A stretch of 64,000 nucleotides of DNA, taken from contig NZ_CP062948.1 in NCBI RefSeq assembly GCF_014898175.1, forward strand, positions 2,542,001-2,606,000, given 5' to 3'. The position numbers and the translations under genes are program-made. The DNA comes from Bifidobacterium lemurum (GTDB taxonomy: Bacteria; Actinomycetota; Actinomycetes; Actinomycetales; Bifidobacteriaceae). Shown here piece by piece: positions 44,240 to 54,757 of the stretch; position 1 is the stretch's first letter, and each line of letters opens with the position of its first letter. The notes under the pieces are model-generated. The model was not told the origin of the DNA, searched no databases, and saw only the letters and a list, made by a program, of their open reading frames with translations.

Positions 44240-45736
44240 TCAGCCCACCGATCCTTCCATCTGCAGTTCCACCAGTCGATTGAGTTCGAGCGCGTATTCC
44301 ATCGGCAGCTCGCGGCTGATCGGCTCGACGAAGCCGCGCACGATCATGCCCATCGCCTCGTCCTCGTTGAGGCCGCGGCTCATCAGATAGAACAGCTGGT
44401 CTTCGGAGACCTTGGAGACGGTCGCCTCATGGGCCATGGACACGTCGTCCTCGCGCACATCCACATGCGGGTAGGTGTCGGAGCGGGAGTAGTCGTCCAC
44501 CAGCAACGCGTCGCACACGGTGGAGTTCGACGAGCCTTCGGCACCGTCGACGATTTTGACCAGGCCGCGGTAGGCGGAACGTCCGCCGCCGCGGGAGATC
44601 GACTTGGCGACGATCGTGGAGCTGGTGTGCGGAGCGAGATGGATCATCTTCGCGCCCGTATCCTGATACTGGCCTTTGCCGGCGAAGCCGAGCGACATGG
44701 TCTCAGCCTTCGCATACGGTTCGGCGAGCACGCAGGCCGGGTATTTCATCGTGGCCTTGGAACCGATGTTGCCGTCCACCCATTCCATCGTGCCGTGCGC
44801 GCGCACGTAGGCGCGCTGGGTCACGAGATTGTAGACGTTGTTCGACCAGTTCTGCACGGTGGTGTAACGCACGCGGGCGTGCGGCTCCACGAAAATCTCC
44901 ACCACGCCGGAGTGCAGCGAATCGGTGGAGTAGATCGGAGCGGTGCAGCCCTCCACGTAATGCACGTAGGAGCCTTCGTCCGCGATGATCAGCGTGCGTT
45001 CGAACTGGCCCATATTCGGGGTGTTGATGCGGAAGTACGCCTGCAACGGGATGTCCACATGCACGCCCTTGGGCACGTAGACGAACGAGCCGCCCGACCA
45101 TGCCGCAGTGTTGAGCGCGGAGAACTTATTGTCGTTGCTGGGAATGCACTTGCCGAAGTACTTCTGTACGATCTCGGGATATTCGCGCACCGCAGTGTCG
45201 GTGTCCACGAAGATCACGCCCTGCTTTTTCAGGTCGTCCTGAATGGAATGGTAAATCATCTCGGACTCGTACTGCGCGGCCACGCCGGAGATCAGACGGC
45301 TTTTCTCCGCCTCCGGAATGCCGAGCCTGTCGTAGGTGTCGCGGATTTCGTCGGGCACTTCCTCCCAAGAGGCGGCCTGCTTGTCCATCGGCTTGACGTA
45401 GTACTTGAAGTCGTCCGCGTCGAAATCCTTCAAATCGACGCCCCACAGGGGCATCGGGCGGTTCACGAAGTCGCGGTAGCCTTCGAGACGTTTCTCGAGC
45501 ATCCACTCGGGCTCGCCTTTGTCAGCGCTGATCTCACGCACCACCTGCTCGCTGATGCCCTTTTTCGCGGCCTCGCCGGCGGCGTCGGAATCATGCCAGC
45601 CGTAGAGGTATTCGCCGAACTGCGAGATGATCTCGTCATCCTGCCTGATCTTGTCCTCGTTGACGCGGCCTCGATCAGCCACATACTGGCTCATCTCCAC
45701 GTCTGACGCGGCGCCAGGGGCTTGTTGCTCGCTCAT
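44240..45736 (-). CDS. sufB: Fe-S cluster assembly protein SufB
   Basis: The 498-residue scaffold subunit contains the long beta-helix core and the C-terminal signature EDQLFYLMSRGLNEDEAMGMIVRGFVEPISRELPMEYALELNRLV, as well as KYFGKCIPSNDNKFSALNTAAWSGGSFVYVPKG in the first half. It carries the nascent cluster. It is the first gene of the suf series; AAGGAGG precedes ATG at 45736. No SufR-type regulator is in the window. Confidence 0.96.
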   Translation of the reverse strand: MSEQQAPGAASDVEMSQYVADRGRVNEDKIRQDDEIISQFGEYLYGWHDSDAAGEAAKKGISEQVVREISADKGEPEWMLEKRLEGYRDFVNRPMPLWGVDLKDFDADDFKYYVKPMDKQAASWEEVPDEIRDTYDRLGIPEAEKSRLISGVAAQYESEMIYHSIQDDLKKQGVIFVDTDTAVREYPEIVQKYFGKCIPSNDNKFSALNTAAWSGGSFVYVPKGVHVDIPLQAYFRINTPNMGQFERTLIIADEGSYVHYVEGCTAPIYSTDSLHSGVVEIFVEPHARVRYTTVQNWSNNVYNLVTQRAYVRAHGTMEWVDGNIGSKATMKYPACVLAEPYAKAETMSLGFAGKGQYQDTGAKMIHLAPHTSSTIVAKSISRGGGRSAYRGLVKIVDGAEGSSNSTVCDALLVDDYSRSDTYPHVDVREDDVSMAHEATVSKVSEDQLFYLMSRGLNEDEAMGMIVRGFVEPISRELPMEYALELNRLVELQMEGSVG

Positions 45737-45892
45737 GTGCCCGCCTCCTTACATTTCTTGATTTCGTCTTACGCCAACGTAACAGAACTCGGCGAGCAAT
45801 ACTAGTATCCGCACCGGATGTCGGCCGACCGCGAACGTGATATGAAACACACCTGAACGGGTCTACAGCCAGTGGTGGCGGACGCTTATGAC

Positions 45893-45924
45893 AAAGCGGC
45901 TTCCCGTATGCGGAAAGCCGCTTT
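45893..45924 (-). terminator. Terminator of the L,D-transpeptidase gene
   Basis: The stem AAAGCGGCTT/AAGCCGCTTT with a 12-nt loop lies 32 bp past the stop. The T run is part of the stem. Confidence 0.65.
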
Positions 45925-45955
45925 GCGTGACTGTCGAATCGGCTGGTGCGGCTCG

Positions 45956-47599
45956 TCAGACCTGCACGTGCACGGTGGTGCCCATCACGCACCAGTTGTA
46001 GAACCATTCGGCTTGGTCCCAGCCGATGCCCACGCAGCCGTGGGAGGTGTTGCCCATCGCCGCCACCGCCGCGTCGCTGACGTAGCCGGACGTGGCGATG
46101 CGGTGGATGGCGCAGCCGCTGCGGGAGAAGTAGTTCACGAATCCGACGCCCTTGACGTCCCATTGGGAGGTGGAGCCATCGGACAGGGTGAGGTTGCCGC
46201 TCATATCCTGCGATTCGTACTTCAGCCAGATGGTGAAGTCTCCGGTGGGAGTGCACAGGTCTCCGCCGCTGACGCATTCGCCGGTAGTGCGGCTGTTGCC
46301 TTGACCGGCGGACATGCTCATCGTACGGATCAGCTGGTCGTTCTCGTAGGCGTAGACCTTGTTGTCGGACAGATCGACCACCACGTGACGTTTGGTGGTT
46401 TTCGTCTGCATCGGATCGACGGTGCCCTCGACGCTTACGGAGCCGCCGCCATTGGCCAGCGCTTCGACGAGCTGCGGACCGATGTTCGTATCGGCGCCGT
46501 CCGCCACGGTGACACCGTCATGGCCTTCGGTGACCACTTCGAGCTCTTCGCCGTTGTTGTTGACGACGACTTCGCGATCCTCACGCCCGGTCTGCAGATT
46601 CGTCTTGATGGAGTTGTTGTAGTACTCCTGCATCTTGTCGGCGTTGAACACCACATAGCCGTTGCGGGTTTCATTATCCGCCAGCTTGGCCTGTTCGTTC
46701 GCGTTGATCGTCATGGAGGCCGCGAGGGCGGGGGCGTCGATCGTGGCGATGGTATGGTCGTTCACCTTGATCTCCACGGGATTGCTCACCAATCCGTCAA
46801 GTGTGGCCTTCGCCTCGTTCGCGATGGTGTCGGTGACCGCGGGCTCGGTATCCTTCAGTTCGATGGTCACCGTCTGCGGCTGGACATCGCCCAGAGACTC
46901 GACCGCGGCGATGCCTTGCTCAGCCACCGCCTGCGCGTCCGCGCCCTTGCCGAGCTGCATCGGCACCACGTCGAAGCCGTTGCCATCCGCGTTCAGGGTC
47001 ACTTGGGCGTCCACCGGCGTCACTTCGGCCGTACCCAAAGCCTCGTCGATCACGGAGCCGTCCGCGACGGACAGTGAGATGTCGGGCTCGATGTTCTCCT
47101 GTTCGTTCGGCAGATAGCGCTTCCACCATGCGCCGTCGCGCTTGGCGTTCACTACCTGATCGGCGATCTCTTCGGAATCGATGTCGTAGCCGAGTTCCTT
47201 CAACGTGAAGGAAGCGGTTTCGCCGTTGTATTCCACCGGCACGGCGGTGTTGTTCACCTGATCGTCGATGGCGTTGATGATCTGCTGCCTGGATTTGCCC
47301 ACCATCGAATTGCCCCACAGGCTCACGCCCGGCAGCGCATGGGATTCGAAGAACCACCAGCCGCCGGCGGTGGCAGCGCCCAGCACGAGCACGACGGCCA
47401 GCACGATCCACGGCCAAATCAGACGCTTCTTCTTCACCTTGACCTTGCCCAACGCGTCCATGTTGTCATCCATCGGATCGATGACCGCGGTAAACGGAGA
47501 CTCGGACACGGGACGAATCACCTCGGTCTCGTCTCCGACGTTCCACAGCAGCTCAGGCGTCGTATCTGAGCGATTCGGGTCCACTGACTCATCAGCCAT
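45956..47599 (-). CDS. L,D-transpeptidase (YkuD) with peptidoglycan-binding-like domains
   Basis: The 547-residue protein has an acidic cytoplasmic N terminus, one membrane helix (about 60-80), two YoaR/PG_binding_4-like domains (about 100-400) and a C-terminal YkuD domain (about 425-547) with the catalytic Cys motif SHGCVGIG and an upstream conserved His. It forms 3-3 cross-links in peptidoglycan or ties proteins to it, outside the membrane. ATG at 47599 (MADESVDPN) has GAAGGAA upstream; the longer ORF enters the pyrG terminator. Confidence 0.92.
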   Translation of the reverse strand: MADESVDPNRSDTTPELLWNVGDETEVIRPVSESPFTAVIDPMDDNMDALGKVKVKKKRLIWPWIVLAVVLVLGAATAGGWWFFESHALPGVSLWGNSMVGKSRQQIINAIDDQVNNTAVPVEYNGETASFTLKELGYDIDSEEIADQVVNAKRDGAWWKRYLPNEQENIEPDISLSVADGSVIDEALGTAEVTPVDAQVTLNADGNGFDVVPMQLGKGADAQAVAEQGIAAVESLGDVQPQTVTIELKDTEPAVTDTIANEAKATLDGLVSNPVEIKVNDHTIATIDAPALAASMTINANEQAKLADNETRNGYVVFNADKMQEYYNNSIKTNLQTGREDREVVVNNNGEELEVVTEGHDGVTVADGADTNIGPQLVEALANGGGSVSVEGTVDPMQTKTTKRHVVVDLSDNKVYAYENDQLIRTMSMSAGQGNSRTTGECVSGGDLCTPTGDFTIWLKYESQDMSGNLTLSDGSTSQWDVKGVGFVNYFSRSGCAIHRIATSGYVSDAAVAAMGNTSHGCVGIGWDQAEWFYNWCVMGTTVHVQV

Positions 47600-47683
47600 T
47601 GTCGTTCCTTCTTTGAAACCCTTGTTTCTCGCACAACGAGCGCCGTTTATGCCGCGGCGCTCACCGTGAGCCAATATAGCAGC

Positions 47684-47707
47684 AAGCCCCGTCACCGAAC
47701 GGGGCTT
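47684..47707 (-). terminator. Terminator of pyrG
   Basis: The 9-bp stem AAGCCCCGT/ACGGGGCTT with a 6-nt loop lies just past the pyrG stop. Confidence 0.75.
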
Positions 47708-47732
47708 GTCCTGCGTGCGTCACAGGGCGCGA

Positions 47733-49394
47733 TCAGCGGCCCTGCTGGTGGTCCAGCGCGGCCTTGACCAAGCCAGCGAACAGCGGATGTGGCTTGGTCG
47801 GACGGGACTTGAACTCGGGATGCGCCTGCGTGGAGACATAGAACGGATGCACCTCACGCGGCAGTTCCACGAACTCGGTGAGTTCGCCGTCCGGGCTTTG
47901 GCCGGAGATCCTCAGGCCGGCCTCGCGCAGGGCGTCCTTGTAGGCCACGTTCACCTCGTAGCGGTGGCGATGGCGTTCGGTCACATGCGTGGTGCCGTAG
48001 AGTTCGGCGACCAGCGAGCCCTCCTCCAATTCGGCCGGGTAGGATCCCAGTCGCATGGTGTGGCCCATATCACCCTTACCGGCGACGATATCCTTCTGCT
48101 CCTCCATCGTGGCGATGACGGGCGTGGCGCAATCGGGCTCGAATTCGGTGGAGTTCGCGTCGTCAAGACCGACCATGTCGCGGGCATATTCGATGACCAT
48201 GGACTGCAGACCGAGGCACAGGCCGAGGGCGGGCAGCTTGTTCTCACGGGCGAACCTGAACGCGCCGATCTTGCCGTCGATGCCGCGGATGCCGAAGCCG
48301 CCGGGCACGACGATGCCGTCGACCTGGTCGAGCGCGGCGGCCGCGCCCTCCTCGGTCTCGCACTTGTCGGCCGCGACCCACTTGACGTTCACCTTCGCGT
48401 AATTGGCGAAACCGCCGGCCTTGATGGCCTCGGTGACGGACAGGTAGGCGTCCGGCAGGTCGATGTACTTGCCGACGATGGCGATGTTCACCTCATGCTT
48501 GGGATGGTGCACACGCTCCAGCAGATCGGACCATTCATCCCAATCCACGTCATGGAAGGGCAGACCGAGCTCGCGCACCACGTAGGCGTCGAGGCCTTCG
48601 TCGAAGAGGATCTTCGGCACGTCGTAGATGCTCGGAGCGTCCACGCAGTTGACCACGCCTTCGGCGTCCACATCGCACATCAGGGAGATCTTGTCCTTGA
48701 CGGATTCGTTGAGAGGACGGTCGCTTCGCAGCACGAGCGCGTCGGGCGTGATGCCCAGCTGGCGCAGCATCATCACGGAATGCTGGGTGGGCTTGGTTTT
48801 CAGCTCGTGTGCGGCGGAGATGTACGGCACCAACGAGACGTGCACGAACATGCAGTTCTCGGAGCCGAGGTCGCGGCGCACCTCGCGCGCGGCCTCGAGG
48901 AAAGGCTGGGATTCGATGTCTCCGACGGTGCCGCCGATTTCGGTGATGATCACGTCCACGTCGTCGCTCGCTTGGGCGCGCATGCGGGACTTGATTTCGT
49001 TGGTGATGTGCGGGATGACCTGCACGCACTGGCCGAGGTACTCACCGGCGCGTTCCTTGCGCAGCACCTCCTGGTAGATCTGACCGGTGGTGACGTTCGC
49101 CTTCTGGCTCAGATAGACGTCGAGGAATCGCTCGTAGTGGCCGATGTCGAGATCGGTTTCGGCGCCGTCCTCGGTCACGTAGACCTCGCCATGTTGGAAC
49201 GGGTTCATCGTGCCCGGATCCACATTGATGTAGGGATCGAGCTTCTGCTGCAGCACATGGATGCCACGGGAGCGCAGCAGGCGGCCGAGGGACGATGCCG
49301 TCAGGCCTTTGCCGAGGGATGAGACCACACCGCCGGTGACGAAAATATGCTTGGTGATGTGTTCGGAGGAATTGCCATGTTGTCTTCTAACCAT
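47733..49394 (-). CDS. pyrG: CTP synthase
   Basis: The 553-residue enzyme converts UTP to CTP with ATP and glutamine. The N-terminal synthetase domain starts [26 protein letters not shown], and the C-terminal glutaminase domain has the nucleophile elbow GLCLGLQ and the terminal [15 protein letters not shown]. The M at 49394 adds an N-terminal extension of about 12 residues ([12 protein letters not shown]) typical of actinobacterial proteins. No attenuator-like initial transcribed sequence is clear. Confidence 0.96.
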   Translation of the reverse strand: MVRRQHGNSSEHITKHIFVTGGVVSSLGKGLTASSLGRLLRSRGIHVLQQKLDPYINVDPGTMNPFQHGEVYVTEDGAETDLDIGHYERFLDVYLSQKANVTTGQIYQEVLRKERAGEYLGQCVQVIPHITNEIKSRMRAQASDDVDVIITEIGGTVGDIESQPFLEAAREVRRDLGSENCMFVHVSLVPYISAAHELKTKPTQHSVMMLRQLGITPDALVLRSDRPLNESVKDKISLMCDVDAEGVVNCVDAPSIYDVPKILFDEGLDAYVVRELGLPFHDVDWDEWSDLLERVHHPKHEVNIAIVGKYIDLPDAYLSVTEAIKAGGFANYAKVNVKWVAADKCETEEGAAAALDQVDGIVVPGGFGIRGIDGKIGAFRFARENKLPALGLCLGLQSMVIEYARDMVGLDDANSTEFEPDCATPVIATMEEQKDIVAGKGDMGHTMRLGSYPAELEEGSLVAELYGTTHVTERHRHRYEVNVAYKDALREAGLRISGQSPDGELTEFVELPREVHPFYVSTQAHPEFKSRPTKPHPLFAGLVKAALDHQQGR

Positions 49395-49453
49395 GGAATT
49401 TCATCCTATCATCCGTATGTGACCCGGCGTGTTTACAAATAGCGCGAATGCGG

Positions 49454-49900
49454 CTAGTCCGCAATCAGGTGGGCGACGGCGTCGAGGGCCATTTTGTAGC
49501 CGTAGAAGCCCATGCCGGTGATGGTGCCGGTGGCGACGGGGCTGATCACGGAACGTTTGCGGAACTCGTCGCGCGCCGACGGGTTGGAAATGTGCACCTC
49601 GATCAGCGGCAGCCCTTCGTCAATGACCATATGGGCGGCATCGGCCAAACCGTACGAATAGTGGGTGAAGGCGGCGGGATTCATCACCACCGGGGTCTTC
49701 TCGTCGGCGGCCTGGTGCATCCAGCCGATGATTTCGGCTTCATCGTCGGTCTGCCGCACTTCGACCTCCAGCCCCAATGCCGCGCCCCATTCGGCGCACA
49801 GGCTACGCATCGTCTCCAAGTCCTGGCGGCCGTACACGTCGGGCTGGCGTACGCCGAGCCGTCCCAGATTCGGACCGTTGACGACGATGACCTTGGTCAT
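49454..49900 (-). CDS. aroQ: Type II 3-dehydroquinate dehydratase
   Basis: The 148-residue dodecameric enzyme removes water from 3-dehydroquinate in the shikimate pathway. Motifs NGPNLGRLGVRQPDVYG (active-site Tyr in its end), NPAAFTHYSYGLADA and EVHISNPSARDEFRKRSVISPVATGTI are visible. The ATG at 49900 has AAGGAGC upstream. It follows aroKB in the operon aroC-aroKB-aroQ. Confidence 0.95.
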   Translation of the reverse strand: MTKVIVVNGPNLGRLGVRQPDVYGRQDLETMRSLCAEWGAALGLEVEVRQTDDEAEIIGWMHQAADEKTPVVMNPAAFTHYSYGLADAAHMVIDEGLPLIEVHISNPSARDEFRKRSVISPVATGTITGMGFYGYKMALDAVAHLIAD

Positions 49901-50028
49901 GATTGCTCCTTATCCATTCGTCCCCACGGGACGGGCTGTTGGGAGGACCGGAAGGCTCCGGCCCATTATCTTCGATTGTGACGGATGCGTCTTGAATCCG
50001 AAATCCGACGTGTCCGTCGACACCCGGC

Positions 50029-51702
50029 CTATCGGCTGATGCGTTCGAAGGCCTCGCGCACGGCGTCGGCCGGCGGGTTCTCCAGATGCACCACATGGCC
50101 GGGGCGGTCGAGCACCACGAAGCGCAGCGTGTTGCCGCGGGCCTTCTTGTCTTTGTGCATCAGGGCGAGCACGTCATCGAACGACCCGTTGTTCCACGAG
50201 ATCGGCAGTCCCAGCGAGGAAAGCAGCGAGCGGTGGTAGTCGACCAGATCGGCGTCGATGTAGCCGAGCAAGCACGCCAATTCGGCCACGTACACCATGC
50301 CGACCGCGACGGCGTTGCCATGCCGCCAACGGAAGTGTTCGAGCTTTTCGATGGCATGGCCCATGGTGTGGCCGTAGTTGAGGAACTCGCGCATGCCGGC
50401 CTCTTTGAGATCTGCGGAGACGTGCTTCGCTTTGACGCTCACCGTGCGTTCGATCAGTTCGGCCACCACATCCTGCAGTCCGGAGCCGAGGAAGTTCGCG
50501 CCGTCGAAGGCGCGCAGCTCATCGGCATGCTCTTCGAGGATGCGCAGGATCTCCGTGTCCATGATGAAGCCCGATTTGGCGACCTCGCCCAAGCCTTCGG
50601 TGAAGATGTCGTTCGGCAGGGTCGCCAGGGTCTTCACATCGGCCAGCACGCCGGCGGGCGTGTAGAAGGATCCGACGAGGTTCTTGCCCGCGGCCGTGTT
50701 CACGCCGGTTTTGCCGCCGGTGGAGGCGTCCACCATGGCCAGCAGGGAGGTCGGGCAGTTCACGTAGCGCACGCCGCGCATCCATGTGGCGGCGATGAAT
50801 CCGGCCAGATCGGTGGCCGCTCCCCCGCCGAGTCCCACGATCGCGTCGGAGCGGGTGAACCCTTCGTCGCCAAGACGCTCCCAGATGCCGTTGGCCACGT
50901 CGACGGTTTTGCCGCGTTCCGCGTCGGGGATCACGATGTCGCTCACCTCGTAGCCGGCTTGGCGCAGCAGGGTGCGCGCGCGGTCGGAATGGCGCTGCAC
51001 CGGCTGGGTGTGGATCAGGGCCACGCGCACCGGCTTGGGGCCGAGCACGTCGGCGAGATGGTTCATCACGCCTTCGCCGATGGCCACGTCATAGGGTTCG
51101 ATGGTCGAGCCGGTCACATGCACCGTACGTTCCGCAAGCATATCCATCACCTTTCTCGCCGCCATCTGCGGCGTCAGTCCGCGTGTACGCACATGCGCGT
51201 TCGCGACACGCTGGAACACGGGATCGCGTTCCTTGTACAGCTTCTTCCAGCGCGCGTCCGCGTCGCCGTTGAGCATGGGGCGGCCGCCGCCGCGGTTGGC
51301 GCGTTCCATCGCCTCGGCGGGATCGGCCATGAGATAGACGACCTTGCCTCCGCGCTCGATATACAAAGCCAGCGCCTTCTGCACCGCCGGCGTCATGGGA
51401 GCGCCGCCGCCAAGCGAGAAGACGCCGTCGAAGTCCTCGAGCATGTCGAGGATCAGGTCGCGTTCCACCTCACGGAAGGCGGGCTCGCCAAAGCGCTCGA
51501 AATAAGCGGGGATCTTCATGCCCACTTCGCGCTCGATCTCCACATCCGCGTCTGCGAAAGGCAAACCGAGCATATGCGCGACCTCTTTGCCCACGCGTGT
51601 CTTGCCCGCGCCCATCATGCCGATGATCACCGCATACGGGAGGATGACATGGCTTTCGCCGGCCGGACGGCCAGTTCGTTCAACACTCATCTGCACAACC
51701 AT
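50029..51702 (-). CDS. aroKB: Fused shikimate kinase and 3-dehydroquinate synthase
   Basis: The 557-residue bifunctional enzyme has an N-terminal shikimate kinase (about 20-190; P-loop GMMGAGKT, DxD DADVEIE and GGG-APM) and a C-terminal 3-dehydroquinate synthase (about 200-557; [49 protein letters not shown]). The fusion is characteristic of bifidobacteria. No clear ribosome-binding site separates ATG 51702 from ATG 51690, so the start is uncertain by four codons. Confidence 0.95.
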   Translation of the reverse strand: MVVQMSVERTGRPAGESHVILPYAVIIGMMGAGKTRVGKEVAHMLGLPFADADVEIEREVGMKIPAYFERFGEPAFREVERDLILDMLEDFDGVFSLGGGAPMTPAVQKALALYIERGGKVVYLMADPAEAMERANRGGGRPMLNGDADARWKKLYKERDPVFQRVANAHVRTRGLTPQMAARKVMDMLAERTVHVTGSTIEPYDVAIGEGVMNHLADVLGPKPVRVALIHTQPVQRHSDRARTLLRQAGYEVSDIVIPDAERGKTVDVANGIWERLGDEGFTRSDAIVGLGGGAATDLAGFIAATWMRGVRYVNCPTSLLAMVDASTGGKTGVNTAAGKNLVGSFYTPAGVLADVKTLATLPNDIFTEGLGEVAKSGFIMDTEILRILEEHADELRAFDGANFLGSGLQDVVAELIERTVSVKAKHVSADLKEAGMREFLNYGHTMGHAIEKLEHFRWRHGNAVAVGMVYVAELACLLGYIDADLVDYHRSLLSSLGLPISWNNGSFDDVLALMHKDKKARGNTLRFVVLDRPGHVVHLENPPADAVREAFERISR

Positions 51703-51799
51703 TCATTCGTCGGTTCGAGGGTGCCTGTCGCGAACCTGATAGGGATGGGCGGGCCTTTCCGCCCAGCATCCATCCCAGTAGGTTCCACAGTTCCTCGAG

Positions 51800-52993
51800 T
51801 CAGCGCATATGCTCGGGCCAGGAGGCGAGATAGCTTTCCATATTGCGGCGGGTCTCCTCGACGCTGTCGCCGCCGAACTTCTCGAGCGCGTACTGGGCGA
51901 GCGTGAGCCGCACCATCGCCTCGGCGACCACGGCGGCGGCCGGCACGGCGGTGGAGTCGGAACGCTGGTTGATGGCCTGCGCGGCCTCGCCGGTGAGCAC
52001 ATCCACGGTGCGCAGGGCCTTGGGAATGGATGGAATCGGCTTCATCGCGGCACGCACGCGGATCGGCTGCCCGTTGGACATGCCGCCTTCGATGCCGCCG
52101 GCGCGGTTGGTCACGCGTTCGATGCCGCCGTTCTTCCCCGGCACCATCTCGTCATGCGCCTGGGATCCGGGACGCATGGCTTCGAGGAAGCCGTCGCCGA
52201 TCTCCACACCCTTGATGGCCTGGATGCCCATCATCGCGGCGGCCAGCGCCGCGTCGAGCCGACGATCGGATTCCACATAGGTGCCCACGCCGGCGGGCAT
52301 GCCGTAGGCGATGACTTCGACCACGCCGCCCAAGGTGTCGGCGGATTCCTTCGCCTCGTCGATGCGGGCGATCATGCGGGCTTCGGCGTCCTTGTCCAAC
52401 GTGCGTACGGGCGAGGTGTCCAGAGCCTGAACGTCGGCCGCGGTGGGCAACGTCGCCTCGGTGGGGTCGGTGATGCCGGCGCCGCCGATGGACAGCACAT
52501 GCGAGGCGGTGGTCACGCCCAGTGTCTGCTCGAGGAATTGGCGGGCGACCTCGCCCAAGGCCACACGGGAGGCGGTTTCGCGCGCGCTGGAGCGTTCCAG
52601 CACGGGGCGCGCGTCGTCGAAGCCATATTTGCGCATGCCGGTCAGGTCCGCATGCCCTGGGCGGGGGCGGCTGAGCGGCGCGTTGCGCCCTTCGCGTTCC
52701 AGTTCATGGTCGAGCGGGTCGGCGCTCATCACCTCGGTCCACTTGGGCCATTCGGTATTGCCGATTTCGATGGCGATGGGGCCGCCGATGGTCACGCCGT
52801 GGCGCACGCCGGTCAGCAGACGCACCTGGTCCTGTTCGAATTTCATGCGCGCGCCGCGGCCGTAGCCCAGACGGCGGCGGGCCAGTGCGCCGACGATATC
52901 GGCCGTGTTGACGCGCACGCCCGCGGGCACTCCCTCGATCATCGCGACCAACGCCTCGCCGTGTGATTCTCCCGCGGTCTGCCAGCGCAACAT
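51800..52993 (-). CDS. aroC: Chorismate synthase
   Basis: The 397-residue FMN-dependent lyase begins [25 protein letters not shown] and contains [40 protein letters not shown], the family signature. It makes chorismate, the last step of the shikimate pathway. It is the first gene of the aroC-aroKB-aroQ series. ATG at 52993 has AAGGAGAAGGC upstream. Confidence 0.96.
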   Translation of the reverse strand: MLRWQTAGESHGEALVAMIEGVPAGVRVNTADIVGALARRRLGYGRGARMKFEQDQVRLLTGVRHGVTIGGPIAIEIGNTEWPKWTEVMSADPLDHELEREGRNAPLSRPRPGHADLTGMRKYGFDDARPVLERSSARETASRVALGEVARQFLEQTLGVTTASHVLSIGGAGITDPTEATLPTAADVQALDTSPVRTLDKDAEARMIARIDEAKESADTLGGVVEVIAYGMPAGVGTYVESDRRLDAALAAAMMGIQAIKGVEIGDGFLEAMRPGSQAHDEMVPGKNGGIERVTNRAGGIEGGMSNGQPIRVRAAMKPIPSIPKALRTVDVLTGEAAQAINQRSDSTAVPAAAVVAEAMVRLTLAQYALEKFGGDSVEETRRNMESYLASWPEHMR

Positions 52994-53038
52994 GCCTTCT
53001 CCTTTATCCGATGGGTAACTTCGGACTATCCTACCGGT

Positions 53039-53512
53039 ATGTCATACCTTGCGTGTCTGCCGAGTCTTCTATGTGGACTGGCGTTGTGCGCTGAAGACGT
53101 GCGCCATCGTCGGGTGCCGCGCGCATGGGTTGCGGTGGGTTCGCTCACGCAGCTGCTCGCCCTCATCGTGGTGGCGGTGGCCGAGAACAACGCGTTCGTG
53201 ATATTGCAGTCGCTGCTGTTCGCGCTGCTGTGCGCGGCGGTGCAGGGCGCGTTGGCGCTGATTCGACCGGGAGCGTTGGGATTCGGGGATGTGACCTGCA
53301 CGTTCGTGATTGGTTTGGCCGTCGGAATGTTCGGCTTGTTCGCCGTGGTGGTCTGGTGGCTGGCGAAGGGGGCGTTCGGCCTGCTGTGGATGGCCGGGTG
53401 GCGGCGATTCGACCCGCAACGACGCACGCCGTACCGCGGCAAGGTGCCGTTCGTGCCGGTGATCGTCGTCGCCGCGGTCGCCGCCGTGGCATGCGCCGCC
53501 GTATGGGGTTGA
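53039..53512 (+). CDS. Prepilin peptidase-like (A24) membrane protein
   Basis: The 157-residue protein has about five membrane helices and the two Asp motifs of type IV prepilin peptidases: [11 protein letters not shown] (Asp20) and LGFGDVT (GxGD, Asp84). It lacks the N-terminal methyltransferase domain, like the short TadV/CpaA group that processes Flp pilins. No pilin or pilus gene is adjacent. It is the only plus-strand gene in this neighbourhood, divergent from aroC and convergent with mltG. The start ATG at 53039 lacks a strong ribosome-binding site; an alternative start is possible. Confidence 0.8.
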   Translation: MSYLACLPSLLCGLALCAEDVRHRRVPRAWVAVGSLTQLLALIVVAVAENNAFVILQSLLFALLCAAVQGALALIRPGALGFGDVTCTFVIGLAVGMFGLFAVVVWWLAKGAFGLLWMAGWRRFDPQRRTPYRGKVPFVPVIVVAAVAAVACAAVWG

Positions 53513-53520
53513 ACAACAAA

Positions 53521-53556
53521 AGCGCCCGGAACCGAACCTGTCGATTCCGGGCCGCT
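53521..53556. terminator. Hairpin between the A24 peptidase gene and mltG
   Basis: The imperfect stem AGCGCCCGGAA / TTCCGGGCCGCT lies between convergent genes. In the mltG direction it is followed by TTTTGTTGTT, a usable T run. Confidence 0.7.
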
Positions 53557-53578
53557 TGCGATCCGCCTTCAACGCATG

Positions 53579-54757
53579 TCAGTTGGCGTTCTCGTTGTTG
53601 TTCTTGTATTCGTCGCGGATCTGCCAGAATTCGTCTTCGGTGGAGACGAACTTGGTTTCGCCGGTGGAAAGGTCGACCGTCACGAAATACAGCCAATCGC
53701 CTTCCTCGGGGTTGATCGCCGCTTCGAGGGCGTTGTCTCCCGGATTGCTGATCGGCGTGGGCGGCAGTCCCTCGTGGTTGTGCAGGTTGTACAGGTTCGA
53801 CTCGTCGGCGATATCCGCGTCGGTGATTTCGCTGGCGCTTTTGCCCAGACCATAGGCCAGCGAGGTGTCCATGCCCAGGTTCATGCCGATTTCGAGACGG
53901 TTCTCGATCACGCGCGTGACCTTGCCGTAGTACTCCTCGCGATTCACCTCGGCTTCAGCGATGGATGCGATTTTCAGCACGCGTTGGCGTTGGTCGGCGG
54001 CGACGCCCAGATCGTCGAGTTTGGCGATGCGGGCATCGACCATCTCCTGCAGGATTTCGGTGACGGTTTTGTTCTGCACGTCGTAGGTGCCGGGTTCCAG
54101 CCAGCCTTCGAAGCTGCCTTCGGCCTCGGACGGCAGAATGCCGTCGCCGCCGCCGTTGACGACGCTTTCGAAATCACTTTCGGTGTAGTCCGTCAGCAGC
54201 ACGGCGTTGGCGATCACCGCGGAGACGCGGTCGCCGGGGCGCACTTCAAGGAATCCGCTGGCGTTGGTCTGATCGGAAAGGATGTTCGCCACGTCGGCGG
54301 CGGCCATCTGCAGCCGCAGCGTGTAGGTTCCGGGATACAGCGTCAGATTGTTCGCGGCCACCACGGTGGTGAACGCCGCCGCGGATTTGACGATGTCCGC
54401 CTCGACGAGGTTCTCGGCGATTTGGGTCGCGCCCTCGCCCTGCTGCACGGTGAACAGCACTTCTTCGCCGCCGGGACCGGGATAGTCCTGAATCGCGGCC
54501 TGTTCCTGCTGCGCGTTGCGGGCGGCGCTCCAAGCGGCCAGCGCGCGGTACCCGAAATATCCGCCGGCGGCAAGCAACGCCAATACCACGATGACGATAA
54601 TCGTGCGCACCACGCGTTTGCGCGCACGCTGCTCGCGGCGCTTGCGCATCTCCTTACGCGATTTCGGCGGACGCGGGGGTTCCGCGCCGAGAGGCGTTTC
54701 GCCGGGATCGACCCACTGCGTGTTCTCGTCGAAAAAATCGTTGAAGCTATCGGACAT
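53579..54757 (-). CDS. mltG: Endolytic transglycosylase MltG
   Basis: The 392-residue protein has a proline- and arginine-rich cytoplasmic N terminus (about 20-50), one membrane helix (about 50-72), a LysM-like region (LFTVQQGEGATQIAENLVEA) and the YceG catalytic domain with the glutamate motif IASIAEAEV (Glu268). MltG cuts nascent glycan strands and so ends their growth at the membrane. ATG at 54757 has AAGGAGG upstream. It overlaps ruvX by 11 bp, so the two are coupled. Confidence 0.93.
   Translation of the reverse strand: MSDSFNDFFDENTQWVDPGETPLGAEPPRPPKSRKEMRKRREQRARKRVVRTIIVIVVLALLAAGGYFGYRALAAWSAARNAQQEQAAIQDYPGPGGEEVLFTVQQGEGATQIAENLVEADIVKSAAAFTTVVAANNLTLYPGTYTLRLQMAAADVANILSDQTNASGFLEVRPGDRVSAVIANAVLLTDYTESDFESVVNGGGDGILPSEAEGSFEGWLEPGTYDVQNKTVTEILQEMVDARIAKLDDLGVAADQRQRVLKIASIAEAEVNREEYYGKVTRVIENRLEIGMNLGMDTSLAYGLGKSASEITDADIADESNLYNLHNHEGLPPTPISNPGDNALEAAINPEEGDWLYFVTVDLSTGETKFVSTEDEFWQIRDEYKNNNENAN

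Noticed and set aside
53536..53550. Third copy of the AACCTGTCGATTCCG motif seen near the GH3 genes
   Set aside because: Only a half element inside a terminator loop; a 15-base match is expected by chance in a window this size.
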